Made by a program: the position numbers and the translations under genes. A stretch of 64,000 nucleotides of DNA, taken from contig NZ_BMLQ01000001.1 in assembly GCF_014645315.1 (NCBI RefSeq), forward strand, positions 367,665 to 431,664. Reading direction: 5' to 3'. Positions 26,083 to 34,011 of the stretch are shown here, piece after piece (the first letter of the stretch is position 1; every line of letters begins with the position of its first letter). The notes below the pieces were generated by a model, which was given only the letters and a program-made list of their open reading frames with translations, searched no databases and was not told the DNA's origin. The stretch is from Citricoccus zhacaiensis. Lineage in GTDB: Bacteria > Actinomycetota > Actinomycetes > Actinomycetales > Micrococcaceae.

Positions 26083-27321
26083 CTAGGCGGAGCGGGACCG
26101 CCGCCCGGCGATGTCCCGGGCCAGGTCCACGAGCGCTCGTGCGGAGGCATCCCAGCTGAACAGGCCGGCACGCTCGGCCGCCGCCCGGGAAGCCGCGGCG
26201 AAGACCGCAGGATCCTCCAGCTCACGGACCCGGGCGGCCATCTCGGCCGGCGAGGTGTCCGCCGGGTGAGCGGCCGCTCCGCCACCGGGAGCGGAAGGCC
26301 CGAGGCGCACGAACCGTGCGGCGCCGCCGTCGGGCCCGCCGATCTCCCGGAAGATCTCCGCATCCGAGACCACCACCGGGGTTCCCTGCGCCATGGCCTC
26401 GGCGAGGGGCAGGCCATAGCCCTCCGCCCGGGAGAGGATCACGAGGGCGGTGGCCGAGCGCAGCAGCTCAACATAGTCCTCGTCCGTGGTGCCGTGGTGG
26501 AAGACCACCGCGTCCTCCCGGACGCCGGCGGCACGGGCCACGGCCGTGAGTTCGCCCTCCCGGACGGCAGTGATCTTGGAGAGCAAGTGCAGCCGGTAAC
26601 CGGGCAGGTGGGCCATGGCCCGGATGAGGGTCTGGACGTTCTTGTAGTCCATGAAGGAGCCCATGTAGACCAGCGACCGCTCCGGGGCCTGCTCGGGATC
26701 ACGGGGCCGGTCCACCGGTTGGGGCGCGTTGCCGATGATGCGGATCTCACGCCGGGTGAGCCGGTGACGCCTCATCAGCGTGCGGGTGGTCTCGGAGACG
26801 GTGGCCACGGCATCGGCCCGGTCCAGGACCAGCCGTTGGGGCCAATACGCCAGGTGGAAGGCCCGCCAGAGCAGTTTGACCGGCCCGGGCATGTCCCCCG
26901 GCGGGGTGCGGTGCTGGTAGTAGATCAGGTCATGCAGGGTCAGGATCAGGCCGTAGTCCCGGCCGGCGGAGCCCATGGTCTGCATGGGCGAGAAGACGAT
27001 GTCCGGCCGGTACGGATTGAGCTGCCGGGCCAGGAACGGTTCGGCAGGGGAGGTCGGGTCCGTGACCTTCACCCAGGGCAGGCCTGCCGGCAACATGTCC
27101 AGCTGCGCCTCGTCCGAGATGATCATCGTGACCTCGACCGCCGGCGCGAGGCGGGCGGCCGCGGCAATGAGGCTGGCACCGTAGCGCGAGATGCCGTCAT
27201 GGAATCCGATCCGCGTGTAGCGGGCGTCCATGAACAGACGGACGGGGCGTTGTTGCGGGACGCCCGTGGCACGGGCTGCTGAGGGGACCTGAGGGGTCTC
27301 GGGAGTCTCGGGGGCTGGCAC
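26083..27321 (-). CDS. Glycosyltransferase family 4 protein
   Basis: A 412-residue GT-B glycosyltransferase. The acceptor-binding N-domain (VRLFMDARYTRIGFHDGISR, LTLHDLIYYQHRTPPGDMPG) and donor-binding C-domain with SLVYMGSFMDYKNVQTLIRA, LLSKITAV and the E-x7-E-like motif SRAEGYGLPLAEAMAQGTPV are clear. Probable role in cell-wall or exopolysaccharide assembly. GTG 27321 is preferred over the longer frame to 27375 because TACCGT stands at -12 to -7, indicating a leaderless mRNA. Divergent from the SLH-NlpC/P60 gene. Confidence 0.88.
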   Translation of the reverse strand: MPAPETPETPQVPSAARATGVPQQRPVRLFMDARYTRIGFHDGISRYGASLIAAAARLAPAVEVTMIISDEAQLDMLPAGLPWVKVTDPTSPAEPFLARQLNPYRPDIVFSPMQTMGSAGRDYGLILTLHDLIYYQHRTPPGDMPGPVKLLWRAFHLAYWPQRLVLDRADAVATVSETTRTLMRRHRLTRREIRIIGNAPQPVDRPRDPEQAPERSLVYMGSFMDYKNVQTLIRAMAHLPGYRLHLLSKITAVREGELTAVARAAGVREDAVVFHHGTTDEDYVELLRSATALVILSRAEGYGLPLAEAMAQGTPVVVSDAEIFREIGGPDGGAARFVRLGPSAPGGGAAAHPADTSPAEMAARVRELEDPAVFAAASRAAAERAGLFSWDASARALVDLARDIAGRRSRSA

Positions 27322-27592
27322 GGTTCCACGGTACCGGGCAACAGGACCCTGGTTTGCGAGGCGCCTGAGGCACATGTCTCCGGTGAATCGTGGGATTTCG
27401 AGGTGTCAGTTCCATAACAGTGCGATATCCTGACTCCTGGCCCGATGTCATTCGGGCGGGTAGCTCCTGACCCGCCGGTGGGCCGCCGCCCCCGCGCCTC
27501 TTTCCCTGGACTGTCCCTGGCCTTTCCTAGGACACGGCTAGTCCGGCGTGGGACCTGTCATGCTCGTGATTCGCACCTTGAAGGGGACCACT
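27322..27592. other. Leader region of the SLH-NlpC/P60 gene with a small hairpin
   Basis: 271 bases between divergent genes. A 7-bp stem GGCGGGT/ACCCGCC (27455-27461 / 27470-27476) is present and TATCCT (27426-27431) could be a -10, giving a leader of about 160 bases. NlpC/P60 genes of actinobacteria are often behind cyclic di-AMP riboswitches; I looked for that motif and did not find it. Confidence 0.3.
27328..27333 (-). promoter_or_regulatory. -10 box (TACCGT) of leaderless GT4 mRNA
   Basis: TACCGT lies at -12 to -7 of GTG 27321. The leaderless reading and the GTG start support each other. Confidence 0.4.
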
Positions 27593-28762
27593 GTGTCTTC
27601 ATCCGCTCGCCCCACCGTCCCGTCTTTCCGCACGCAACGACCCTTCCGGCACCGCGTTGCAGCCTTCATCGGTGCGACGGCCCTGGTGGCCTCCGCCGCC
27701 ACCGCCGGCGTGGCGGCGGACGTGATGACGGCGCCCCCGGCGGCAGCCGCCCAGTGCTCCTCATCCAATTTCTCCGACGTCAAGAAGACCAACAAGACGT
27801 ACTACTCCGCCGTGACCTGGGTGTACTGCAACGGGATCGCCACGGGCTACACCAATGGCAGTTTTGGCCTGTACCAGAACATCACCCGCGCGGAGATGGC
27901 CACCTTCCTCTTCCGCCAGGTCACCCCGAAGTACATCCAAAACGGGAAAAAGTACTTCACTGACGTGCCCGCAACGGGACAGTACTATTCCGGTCCGATC
28001 ACCTGGATGGCCCAGGCGGGTGTGTCCACCGGTAATGCCGATCGCTCCTTCGGCGTGACCAAGGACATCACCCGTGGCCAGATGGCGGCCTTCATCTACC
28101 GACTGGCGGGGGCCACGAAGAAGGGCCCGAACTACTCCCCCTTCGCGGACATGCGTTGGTCCACGTCCTTCTACCATGAGGCCAGTTGGCTGCAGGAGAA
28201 CGGCATCGCCCGGGGCTACGCCGACGGCACCTTCAAACCGCAGCAGAGCATCACGCGCGGCGAGACCGCCATCATGCTCCAGAAGGCCCACCGCTTCATC
28301 GCCCACCGGGGTGACGTCAGCACCCCCGCCGTCAGCCCGTTGCCGAACCAGGCGGAGATGCCCTCCACCACCGCCCCGTCCTGGACCTCGAAGGTCGTCA
28401 CCTGGGCCACCGCCAAGGCGAAGGACCCCCGTGCGCAGTATCAGTGGGGCGGCAACGGTCCCTGGGAGTACGACTGCTCAGGCTTCACCGTGGACGCCTT
28501 CAAGGCCGCCGGACGGTCACTCCCCCGCACCGCGCGGGCTCAGCACGGCGCCGCCACGTCCTATGTGCCCGTCTCCCAGGCGAAACCCGGCGATCTGGTC
28601 TATTGGTCCAGCAATGGCTCCGGCACCGGGGTCTATCACATCGCCGTGGTGCTCGGCGGAGGCAAGATCGCCCACGCCCGCAACGAGAAAGAGGGCCTGT
28701 CCATCACCAACATCAACTACAGCCCGTACAACATGCTCCCGCAGGCCGGCCGCTACTACTGA
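27593..28762 (+). CDS. SLH-domain NlpC/P60 cell-wall endopeptidase
   Basis: A 389-residue exported protein: signal peptide (about 1-53), three SLH repeats (about 58-240; each ends in a TRAE/TRGQ/TRGE block, such as ITRAEMATFLFR, ITRGQMAAFIYR, ITRGETAIMLQ, and the loop ARGYADGTFKP), and a C-terminal NlpC/P60 domain (about 265-389) with catalytic Cys295 in YDCSGF and His349 in YHIAVVL. NlpC/P60 enzymes cut peptidoglycan stem peptides; the SLH part should hold it to the wall. Start GTG 27593 has AAGGGGA upstream. It is one of three SLH genes in the window. Confidence 0.92.
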   Translation: MSSSARPTVPSFRTQRPFRHRVAAFIGATALVASAATAGVAADVMTAPPAAAAQCSSSNFSDVKKTNKTYYSAVTWVYCNGIATGYTNGSFGLYQNITRAEMATFLFRQVTPKYIQNGKKYFTDVPATGQYYSGPITWMAQAGVSTGNADRSFGVTKDITRGQMAAFIYRLAGATKKGPNYSPFADMRWSTSFYHEASWLQENGIARGYADGTFKPQQSITRGETAIMLQKAHRFIAHRGDVSTPAVSPLPNQAEMPSTTAPSWTSKVVTWATAKAKDPRAQYQWGGNGPWEYDCSGFTVDAFKAAGRSLPRTARAQHGAATSYVPVSQAKPGDLVYWSSNGSGTGVYHIAVVLGGGKIAHARNEKEGLSITNINYSPYNMLPQAGRYY

Positions 28763-28763
28763 A

Positions 28764-28805
28764 AGAGCGCCGGCGGGTTCGGTTGCCCGAGCCCGCCGGC
28801 GCTCT
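28764..28805 (+). terminator. Strong terminator hairpin after the SLH-NlpC/P60 gene
   Basis: A perfect 14-bp stem (AGAGCGCCGGCGGG with its complement, 28764-28777 / 28792-28805) starts one base after the stop codon. It separates this gene from the converging DUF4190-like gene. Confidence 0.85.
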
Positions 28806-28850
28806 GTCCGTGGTGGTCAGCTGACCATGACTGTTCGTTGAAGGTGCAGG

Positions 28851-29432
28851 TCAGTCGATCGTGCTGCCGGAGCAGGACACGGTGCTGGTGCCACTCTGGG
28901 AGGAGACGGTCTCACCGTTGACGATGATCTCGCAGGTCAGTTCCTGGTCCTCGCCGAGGATGTCCCCGCTGACCATCAGGCTCGGGATGTCGAAGCCGGT
29001 GACGTTGAGGGATTCGGTCCACTCGCCCTCGAACTCCGCGGTGGACTGTCCGCTGACGGATCCGTAGGAGACGGTGGCCGCACCGGCGGAGACCGTGGCC
29101 CGGTACTCGATGGCGTTCTCCTGGTTCATCTGCCGGTCCATCTCGCTGACGAAGACGCCCGCGACGATGGTGACGATGACTCCGACCACCAGGGCGACCG
29201 CGCCGAGGATCAGACCGGTGATGGCCATGCCGCGCGCCCGGTTCTTCAGGACGAGACCGATGATGCCCAGGACGACGGCCACAACGGCCACGATGATGCC
29301 GACGATCGGGATCAGGGACAGCAGGATGGCGATGATGCCGACGACGAGTGCCGCAATGCCGACGCCGTTGGTCCGGCGTGCCGGGGGCATGGGCCCTGCC
29401 GGCGGATAGGGGGCTGGCTGTTCGTAGCTCAC
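28851..29432 (-). CDS. DUF4190-like membrane protein
   Basis: A 193-residue protein: proline-rich cytoplasmic N-terminus (SYEQPAPYPPAGPMPPARRT), two hydrophobic hairpin segments (IAALVVGIIAILLSLIPIVG, then GMAITGLILGAVALVVGVIV) as in DUF4190 proteins, and an extracytoplasmic C-domain of about 90 residues with two cysteines (LTCEIIV, VSCSGS) that probably pair. The C-domain has the look of an MmpS-like beta domain, without certainty. GTG 29432 is used because AGAGGGA precedes it; ATG 29450 is the alternative. Function unknown. Confidence 0.75.
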   Translation of the reverse strand: MSYEQPAPYPPAGPMPPARRTNGVGIAALVVGIIAILLSLIPIVGIIVAVVAVVLGIIGLVLKNRARGMAITGLILGAVALVVGVIVTIVAGVFVSEMDRQMNQENAIEYRATVSAGAATVSYGSVSGQSTAEFEGEWTESLNVTGFDIPSLMVSGDILGEDQELTCEIIVNGETVSSQSGTSTVSCSGSTID

Positions 29433-29521
29433 GTGGTTTCCCTCTTTCATGATGATGCGAGCGCTGACGATGACGGGTCAGTGCGGTCGGAAATGGACGC
29501 CGCCGAGTGGATCGGCGTCTT

Positions 29522-29536
29522 CTTCGGTATCCGAAG
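29522..29536. terminator. Short hairpin downstream of the CAU tRNA gene
   Basis: CTTCGG-TAT-CCGAAG, a perfect 6-bp stem with a 3-base loop, 12 bases after the tRNA 3' end on the minus strand. Weak as a terminator, but positioned to be one. Confidence 0.4.
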
Positions 29537-29548
29537 TGCGGTGATGAG

Positions 29549-29622
29549 TAGGGCGTGCGGGACTTGAACCCGCGACCCAGGGATTATGAGTCCCCTGCTC
29601 TGACCAACTGAGCTAACGCCCC
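29549..29622 (-). tRNA. tRNA with CAU anticodon, probably tRNA-Ile2 (lysidine-modified)
   Basis: A complete 74-base cloverleaf: acceptor GGGGCGT paired with ACGCCCT (first pair G-U), D-arm TAGCTCAGTTGGTCAGAGCA, anticodon loop CTCATAA, T-arm GCGGGTTCAAGTCCCGC. CCA is not encoded. CAU can mean initiator Met, elongator Met or Ile2. The body (GACTCATAATC, GGTCGC, GGTTCAAGTCC) is closer to known tRNA-Ile2 (AUA-reading after TilS modification) than to elongator Met, so I favour Ile2. Confidence 0.85.
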
Positions 29623-29659
29623 TCGGCGCACGGCCGTGCCGGGCGCGCAAGTGTCCATC

Positions 29660-31162
29660 CTAGCGGGCGGCGAGGGGACCGATGACGATCCGGCCGTCGT
29701 CGCGCATCCAGTACTGGCCGGTCTCGCGGCGCTCCGCGCGCGTGGCAAAGCGGTAGCGGAAGGACCTCACGCGGATGAACCGCGGCAGCCGGCCGGCGCA
29801 GGGATCCCGGCGCAGCAACCCCAGCACGGCCGGGTCCGCCACGAGGAGCCGGGCCAGCAGGGTGTGGAACCAGCGCTGGTGGAGACCACTGAGCGGAAGT
29901 AACCACATCATCCAGTCCAGCCGCAGGTGATAGGGCGCCCATTGCCGTGGCCGACGCCGCACATCGCCGGGCTTTCCCTTGAACTCGTAGGGCTGCCAGT
30001 CCGCCTCGTCCTCCGGCGGATGGTCTCCGAAACCTGCCTCGGTGGCCTCGATGATGATCTCGATGCGCTGCCGGGTCACCGAGCCGAAGGCCCCATAGGC
30101 GTTGCCCAGCTGCCATCGATTGAAGGAGGCGTTCATCAGCTGGCGGCGGGAGAACAGGTTCCGCAGGGCCGGCACGGACGCCACGATCAGGGCCACCGAT
30201 CCGGCGAGGACGATCACGGTCCAGTACACGGGGACGCCGGTGGCAGACCCGCCGCTCGCGTTCCCGGCCTCCAGCGCGGCGTCTGCGCCCAGGTCCGCCG
30301 GCAGGGCCGGGATGAGGCGGTGCAGCACCGAGTCCCCGAGCGCAGCGGAGGCTAGGATGATCGTGGCCCAGTTCAGCCAGGCGAAATTGCCGGTCGCGAC
30401 GAGCCAGAGCTGGGTCAGGATGATTGCTCCGGCGCCGATCGAGGCCACAGGCTGGGGCAGGAAAAGCAGGAACGGCACCCCGAGCTGGGCCACGTGGTTG
30501 CCGACCACCTCGCAGCGGTGCCACCATGGGGGCTTGAGGTGCGCCTGCCGGCTGAACGGATTCGGCATCGGCTGCGTCTGGTGGTGGTAGTCCAGTGCGG
30601 TGAGGTCCCGCCATTCGGGGCCGCCGCGCATCTTGATCATCCCCGCCCCGAATTCGAGGCGGAACACCAGCCAGACGACAAGGATCAGCACCGGTGCCGG
30701 CGGCGGCACCTGCTGGGAGCCGAGGAGGCCCACCGTGAATCCGGCCTCGAGCAGCAGCATCTCCCAGCCGAAGCCGTAGAACACCTGCCCGATGTTCACC
30801 ACGGACAGGTACAACCCGTACAGCCCCAGGAACAGCGCGAGCGGCAGCCACGGCGACCCGGCCTGCGGGATCCCCGCCACCAGGAGCGCGGAGACCGCCA
30901 TCCCGACGACGGCCAGCATCACCAGCCGACGGTCGCTGTAGCCCCAGCGGCGGAAGAGGGTGGGCCCACGTTGACGTCCGGCTTCCAGCAACTCCGGGGC
31001 CGGCAGCAGGCCTCGCTCCCCCAGCAGGGGACGGAACTGGTTCAGCGTGGACAGGAACGCGACGAGATACAGGGCCGCGACCCCGCGTTGCAGGATCTCC
31101 CGCGCCCATTCTCCGTCAGGGGCCGCGAGCCAGACCGGCAGGATCTCGGTGAACCACTCCAC
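29660..31162 (-). CDS. Lipase maturation factor (LMF1)-like membrane protein
   Basis: A 500-residue multi-pass membrane protein with the LMF1 pattern: VNIGQVFYGFGWEMLLLEAG, EFGAGMIKMRGGPEWRDLTALDYHHQTQPMPNP, a second motif block and a soluble C-terminus containing YEFKGKPGDV, RRPRQWAPYHLRLDW and FIRVRSFRYRFAT. In animals LMF1 helps fold dimeric lipases in the ER; bacterial relatives have no assigned role. GTG 31162 gives MEWFTEILPVWLAAPDGEWA; TAGGAT, overlapping the stop of the upstream GT4 gene, lies at -13 to -8, so it may also have its own leaderless transcript. Confidence 0.88.
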   Translation of the reverse strand: MEWFTEILPVWLAAPDGEWAREILQRGVAALYLVAFLSTLNQFRPLLGERGLLPAPELLEAGRQRGPTLFRRWGYSDRRLVMLAVVGMAVSALLVAGIPQAGSPWLPLALFLGLYGLYLSVVNIGQVFYGFGWEMLLLEAGFTVGLLGSQQVPPPAPVLILVVWLVFRLEFGAGMIKMRGGPEWRDLTALDYHHQTQPMPNPFSRQAHLKPPWWHRCEVVGNHVAQLGVPFLLFLPQPVASIGAGAIILTQLWLVATGNFAWLNWATIILASAALGDSVLHRLIPALPADLGADAALEAGNASGGSATGVPVYWTVIVLAGSVALIVASVPALRNLFSRRQLMNASFNRWQLGNAYGAFGSVTRQRIEIIIEATEAGFGDHPPEDEADWQPYEFKGKPGDVRRRPRQWAPYHLRLDWMMWLLPLSGLHQRWFHTLLARLLVADPAVLGLLRRDPCAGRLPRFIRVRSFRYRFATRAERRETGQYWMRDDGRIVIGPLAAR

Positions 31163-31169
31163 GCGGCCG

Positions 31170-31175
31170 ATCCTA
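31170..31175 (-). promoter_or_regulatory. -10-like TAGGAT before the LMF1-like gene
   Basis: TAGGAT at -13 to -8 of GTG 31162; its first three bases are the TAG stop codon of the upstream GT4 gene. Confidence 0.35.
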
Positions 31176-32378
31176 GAGCAGTGCGCGGACCTCTTCAGCG
31201 GTTGCTCCGCGGTAGAGCATCTCGAACAGGTCGATCGTCTTCTCCTGGGAGTGCTGGACCGCGCGGTCGTGGGAGGAAGCCCCCATCCGCGCCCGCTCCT
31301 GATCACTGGCCGTCAGCACGGCGGCCAGCTTCTCCGCCAGGTCCTGCGGGTCGCCCGGGGTGAACAGGTAGCCGTTGTCACCATCGGAGACCAGGTGCGG
31401 CAGCGCCAGTGCATCGGCCAGGACGACGGGTCGGGAGGCGCTCATGGCTTCGAGGGAGACCAACGACTGCAGTTCGGCCGTACCGGGCTGGCAGAAGACA
31501 TCTGCCCTCAGGTAGACCCGGTGCAGTTCGGCATCACTGACGTGGCCGAGGAAATGCACCCGGTCTTGGAGCCCCAGCTCGTCCACGAGGCCGCGCAGGG
31601 CGGTGCGCTGTTCGCCGTCGCCCACGATCTCCAGGTGGGCACCCACCGTGGAGGCCAACACGCCGATGGCGCGGATGAGCACATCCACGTTCTTCTCCAC
31701 CGCGAGGCGGCCCACGAACAGGACCGTCGGGTGCTCCCGGCGCTCGACCGTCTCCCCCGGGGCCAACTCGTACGCGGAGGAGTCGATGCCGTTGGAGATC
31801 GGCAGCACGTAGTCCAGGCCCGCGTTCTCGGTCATGGTCTTGGCCGCCAGCGCCGTGGGCGTGGTGACGGCGGCGGTCTTGCGCATCAGGCGGCCCATGT
31901 CCCGCCAGGAGTTCTTGGAGACGATATCCAGGAACCACTGCGGGAACGGCAGGAAGGGTTCCAAGTTCTCCGGCATGAAGTGGTTGGTGGCGATGGTGCG
32001 GATGCGCCGCTTCTCCGCCTCCTTGATGGCGGCCTCACCGATCATGTAGTGGCATTGCACATGCACCACGTCCGGGCGGATCTCATCCAGCAGGGCCCCG
32101 ATGGACTGGCTGGCATGGCGGCGGAACACGAGCCGGTAGTACTCGTGGGTGGGCGCGGCCACGGACTGCAGGCGGTGGACGGTGGCCTCGTCGTTGTACT
32201 GGACGGAGTCGGGTCCGGACTCGTTGCGAGCGGCGACCACGTGGACCTCGTGACCCCGCGCATGCAGGGCCCGGGCCAGTCGATAGCAGAAGACGGAGGC
32301 TCCGTTGACATCCGGCGGGTAGGTGTCCGCCGCGATGAGGACCTTCAGTTTGCGGTCGGTTGCTGCCGTCACGGGCAA
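31173..32378 (-). CDS. Glycosyltransferase family 4, PimB'/MshA-like
   Basis: A 401-residue GT-B enzyme: LKVLIAADTYPPDVNGASVF, HVHVVAARN-type loop, VHVQCHYMIGEAA, LPISNGIDSSAYELAPGE, VLFVGRLAVEKNVDVLIRAI, EIVGDGEQRTAL and the donor motif QSLVSLEAMSASRPVVLADA. The layout resembles mannosyltransferases acting on phosphatidylinositol (PimB-type) or other GDP/UDP-sugar enzymes of actinobacteria. TTG 32378 has AGGAG 4 bases ahead; GTG 32372 is the alternative. The CDP-alcohol phosphatidyltransferase gene nearby supports a lipid-glycan role, by inference. Confidence 0.88.
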   Translation of the reverse strand: MPVTAATDRKLKVLIAADTYPPDVNGASVFCYRLARALHARGHEVHVVAARNESGPDSVQYNDEATVHRLQSVAAPTHEYYRLVFRRHASQSIGALLDEIRPDVVHVQCHYMIGEAAIKEAEKRRIRTIATNHFMPENLEPFLPFPQWFLDIVSKNSWRDMGRLMRKTAAVTTPTALAAKTMTENAGLDYVLPISNGIDSSAYELAPGETVERREHPTVLFVGRLAVEKNVDVLIRAIGVLASTVGAHLEIVGDGEQRTALRGLVDELGLQDRVHFLGHVSDAELHRVYLRADVFCQPGTAELQSLVSLEAMSASRPVVLADALALPHLVSDGDNGYLFTPGDPQDLAEKLAAVLTASDQERARMGASSHDRAVQHSQEKTIDLFEMLYRGATAEEVRALL

Positions 32379-32426
32379 GGGGCTCCTGTCTGGTGGGGTG
32401 CCGGTGCCGCACGGAACCGGACCGTT

Positions 32427-33341
32427 CTAGTCCTCGGCCGGCGCGCTGGCCGCACGGCGACGTTGTTCGCGGCGCTTGATCACGTCCGGGTGATGACGTG
32501 ACAAGGCGACGACTCCGAGCGTAGCAATGGCGGCCGCCACGACCATGCACAAACCCACCCACCAGGGCAGATTCGGTTGAAGTTCACCCAACACGATGAC
32601 GCCGGTGAGGACACCGACCATCGGGTCGACCACCGTCAGGCCGGCGACCACGAGGTCCGGCGGGCCGTACCGATGCGCCATCTGGACGAAATAGACGCCC
32701 AGGAGCCCGGCCAGGGCCATGATGCCCAGCTGATACCAGGGAATGCCGAGCAGGCCGCCGGCATCACCGCGAAGCAGGTGGATCGAGGCCAGGCGGACGA
32801 AGACCGCCACGAAGCCGAACAGCACGCCGGCCCCGAGGATGAACAGGAAGGCGCTGGGCCGGCGTCGGGACATCACCGCCACGAGGGCGAAGACGGCCGT
32901 GGCGGTGAGCGCGACGATCGCCGTGAGGTGTTCCTGCCGCAGCGTGGGCGCCGGGTTCTCCTCCGTGGCGATGAAGGCGATCAGAACGAATCCCGCTGAG
33001 CCGGCCACACACGCGGTAATGGCCCATATCGTGACGCGGTTGAGCTTCAGGCGCTGGATCCGGGCGTTGAGCACCGTGGTGATCACCACGGCGATGGCAC
33101 CGATCGGCTGCACCACCGTCAGCGGGGCGGTGGCCAGGGCGTAGACGTTGAGAATGATCCCGAGGATCATCAGGGCGCCGCCGGCCAGCCACACGGGGGA
33201 AGCGAAGAGCGTCAGGAATCCGGACCGGGGATGGATGCGGAGGTGGGCCTCGTGGCGGCGGACACCGACGGACTGGCGTTCACTGCCCAGGGCCAGGCAA
33301 CAGGCAGCCACCAGGGCCGCCAGGATGGAGAGCCATTTCAT
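32427..33341 (-). CDS. DMT-superfamily (EamA-like) transporter
   Basis: A 304-residue protein with ten hydrophobic segments in two halves, as in drug/metabolite transporters: WLSILAALVAACCLALGSE, LTVVQPIGAIAVVITTVLNA in the first half, and LVVAGLTVVDPMVGVLTGVI, VGLCMVVAAAIATLGVVALS in the second. A basic cytoplasmic tail ends the protein. Actinobacterial members of this subgroup are of unknown substrate. It overlaps the phosphatidyltransferase stop by 4 bases (ATGA), so both are made from one message. Confidence 0.85.
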   Translation of the reverse strand: MKWLSILAALVAACCLALGSERQSVGVRRHEAHLRIHPRSGFLTLFASPVWLAGGALMILGIILNVYALATAPLTVVQPIGAIAVVITTVLNARIQRLKLNRVTIWAITACVAGSAGFVLIAFIATEENPAPTLRQEHLTAIVALTATAVFALVAVMSRRRPSAFLFILGAGVLFGFVAVFVRLASIHLLRGDAGGLLGIPWYQLGIMALAGLLGVYFVQMAHRYGPPDLVVAGLTVVDPMVGVLTGVIVLGELQPNLPWWVGLCMVVAAAIATLGVVALSRHHPDVIKRREQRRRAASAPAED

Positions 33342-33982
33342 GCGAGGGACCAGCTGGCCCGGTCCCGGGGGTCGATGCCCCGTTTCCGGAGTTCGCGGTG
33401 CTTGCGCACGCAGCCGGCCAGGTAGTCCCCGGCGGCCCAGATGTGGCCGGCACAGCCGAGCCCCAGCAGGATGGTGGCGGCCACCGTGAGCGCGTCCTCG
33501 GCCAGCCCGGGCACCTGGCCCAGCAGCAGCAACGGCGTGCCCACGAGCAACAGCGCCGTGCGGATCTTGCCGAGGGGGGTCACCTCGAGTTCAGGGCTGC
33601 CCCCGAACAGGATGAGGGCGGTGATCCCCAGGATCAGGTCCGGGGCCAGGACGCTGACCACGAGCCACAGGGGGGCGATGCCGGCGAGCACCAGGGTGAC
33701 CACGATGACCATGAGGGACAGCCGGTCCGCCATCGGATCGAGCCACTGGCCCACCGTGGAGATCTGATTGAAGCGGCGGGCGATGTAGCCGTCCACCCAG
33801 TCAGTGCAGGAGAGCACCGCGAGCACGATGAAGGCGGCCAGGTACTGCTGCGTGAAGACCAGCCAGACGAAGAACGGGACCAGGCAGAACCGCGCGACTG
33901 TGATGACATTCGGGACGGTCCAGAACCGGTCCGTGACCACGTAGTCGATATCGTCCCGGGTGCCCGCACCGATCAAACGCAT
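33338..33982 (-). CDS. CDP-alcohol phosphatidyltransferase family protein
   Basis: A 214-residue membrane enzyme. The family signature D-x2-D-G-x2-A-R-x8-G-x3-D-x3-D is intact in TDWVDGYIARRFNQ followed by STVGQWLDPMADR. Such enzymes move a phosphatidyl group from CDP-diacylglycerol to an alcohol (glycerol phosphate, inositol phosphate). The N-terminus resembles PgsA-like proteins (FWTVPNVITVARFCLVPFFV), so phosphatidylglycerol phosphate or cardiolipin-type synthesis is likely. ATG 33982 is chosen; the frame above it overlaps the holin-X-like gene. Followed without gap by the DMT gene. Confidence 0.88.
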   Translation of the reverse strand: MRLIGAGTRDDIDYVVTDRFWTVPNVITVARFCLVPFFVWLVFTQQYLAAFIVLAVLSCTDWVDGYIARRFNQISTVGQWLDPMADRLSLMVIVVTLVLAGIAPLWLVVSVLAPDLILGITALILFGGSPELEVTPLGKIRTALLLVGTPLLLLGQVPGLAEDALTVAATILLGLGCAGHIWAAGDYLAGCVRKHRELRKRGIDPRDRASWSLA

Positions 33983-34011
33983 GGAGTGGCTTGCGCCCGC
34001 CGTGGGCGCGG

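Noticed and set aside
27322-27592. Cyclic di-AMP (ydaO-type) riboswitch before the SLH-NlpC/P60 gene
   Set aside because: Expected from the gene type, but the conserved GGGGGA/CGCCGAA-like blocks were not found in the leader.
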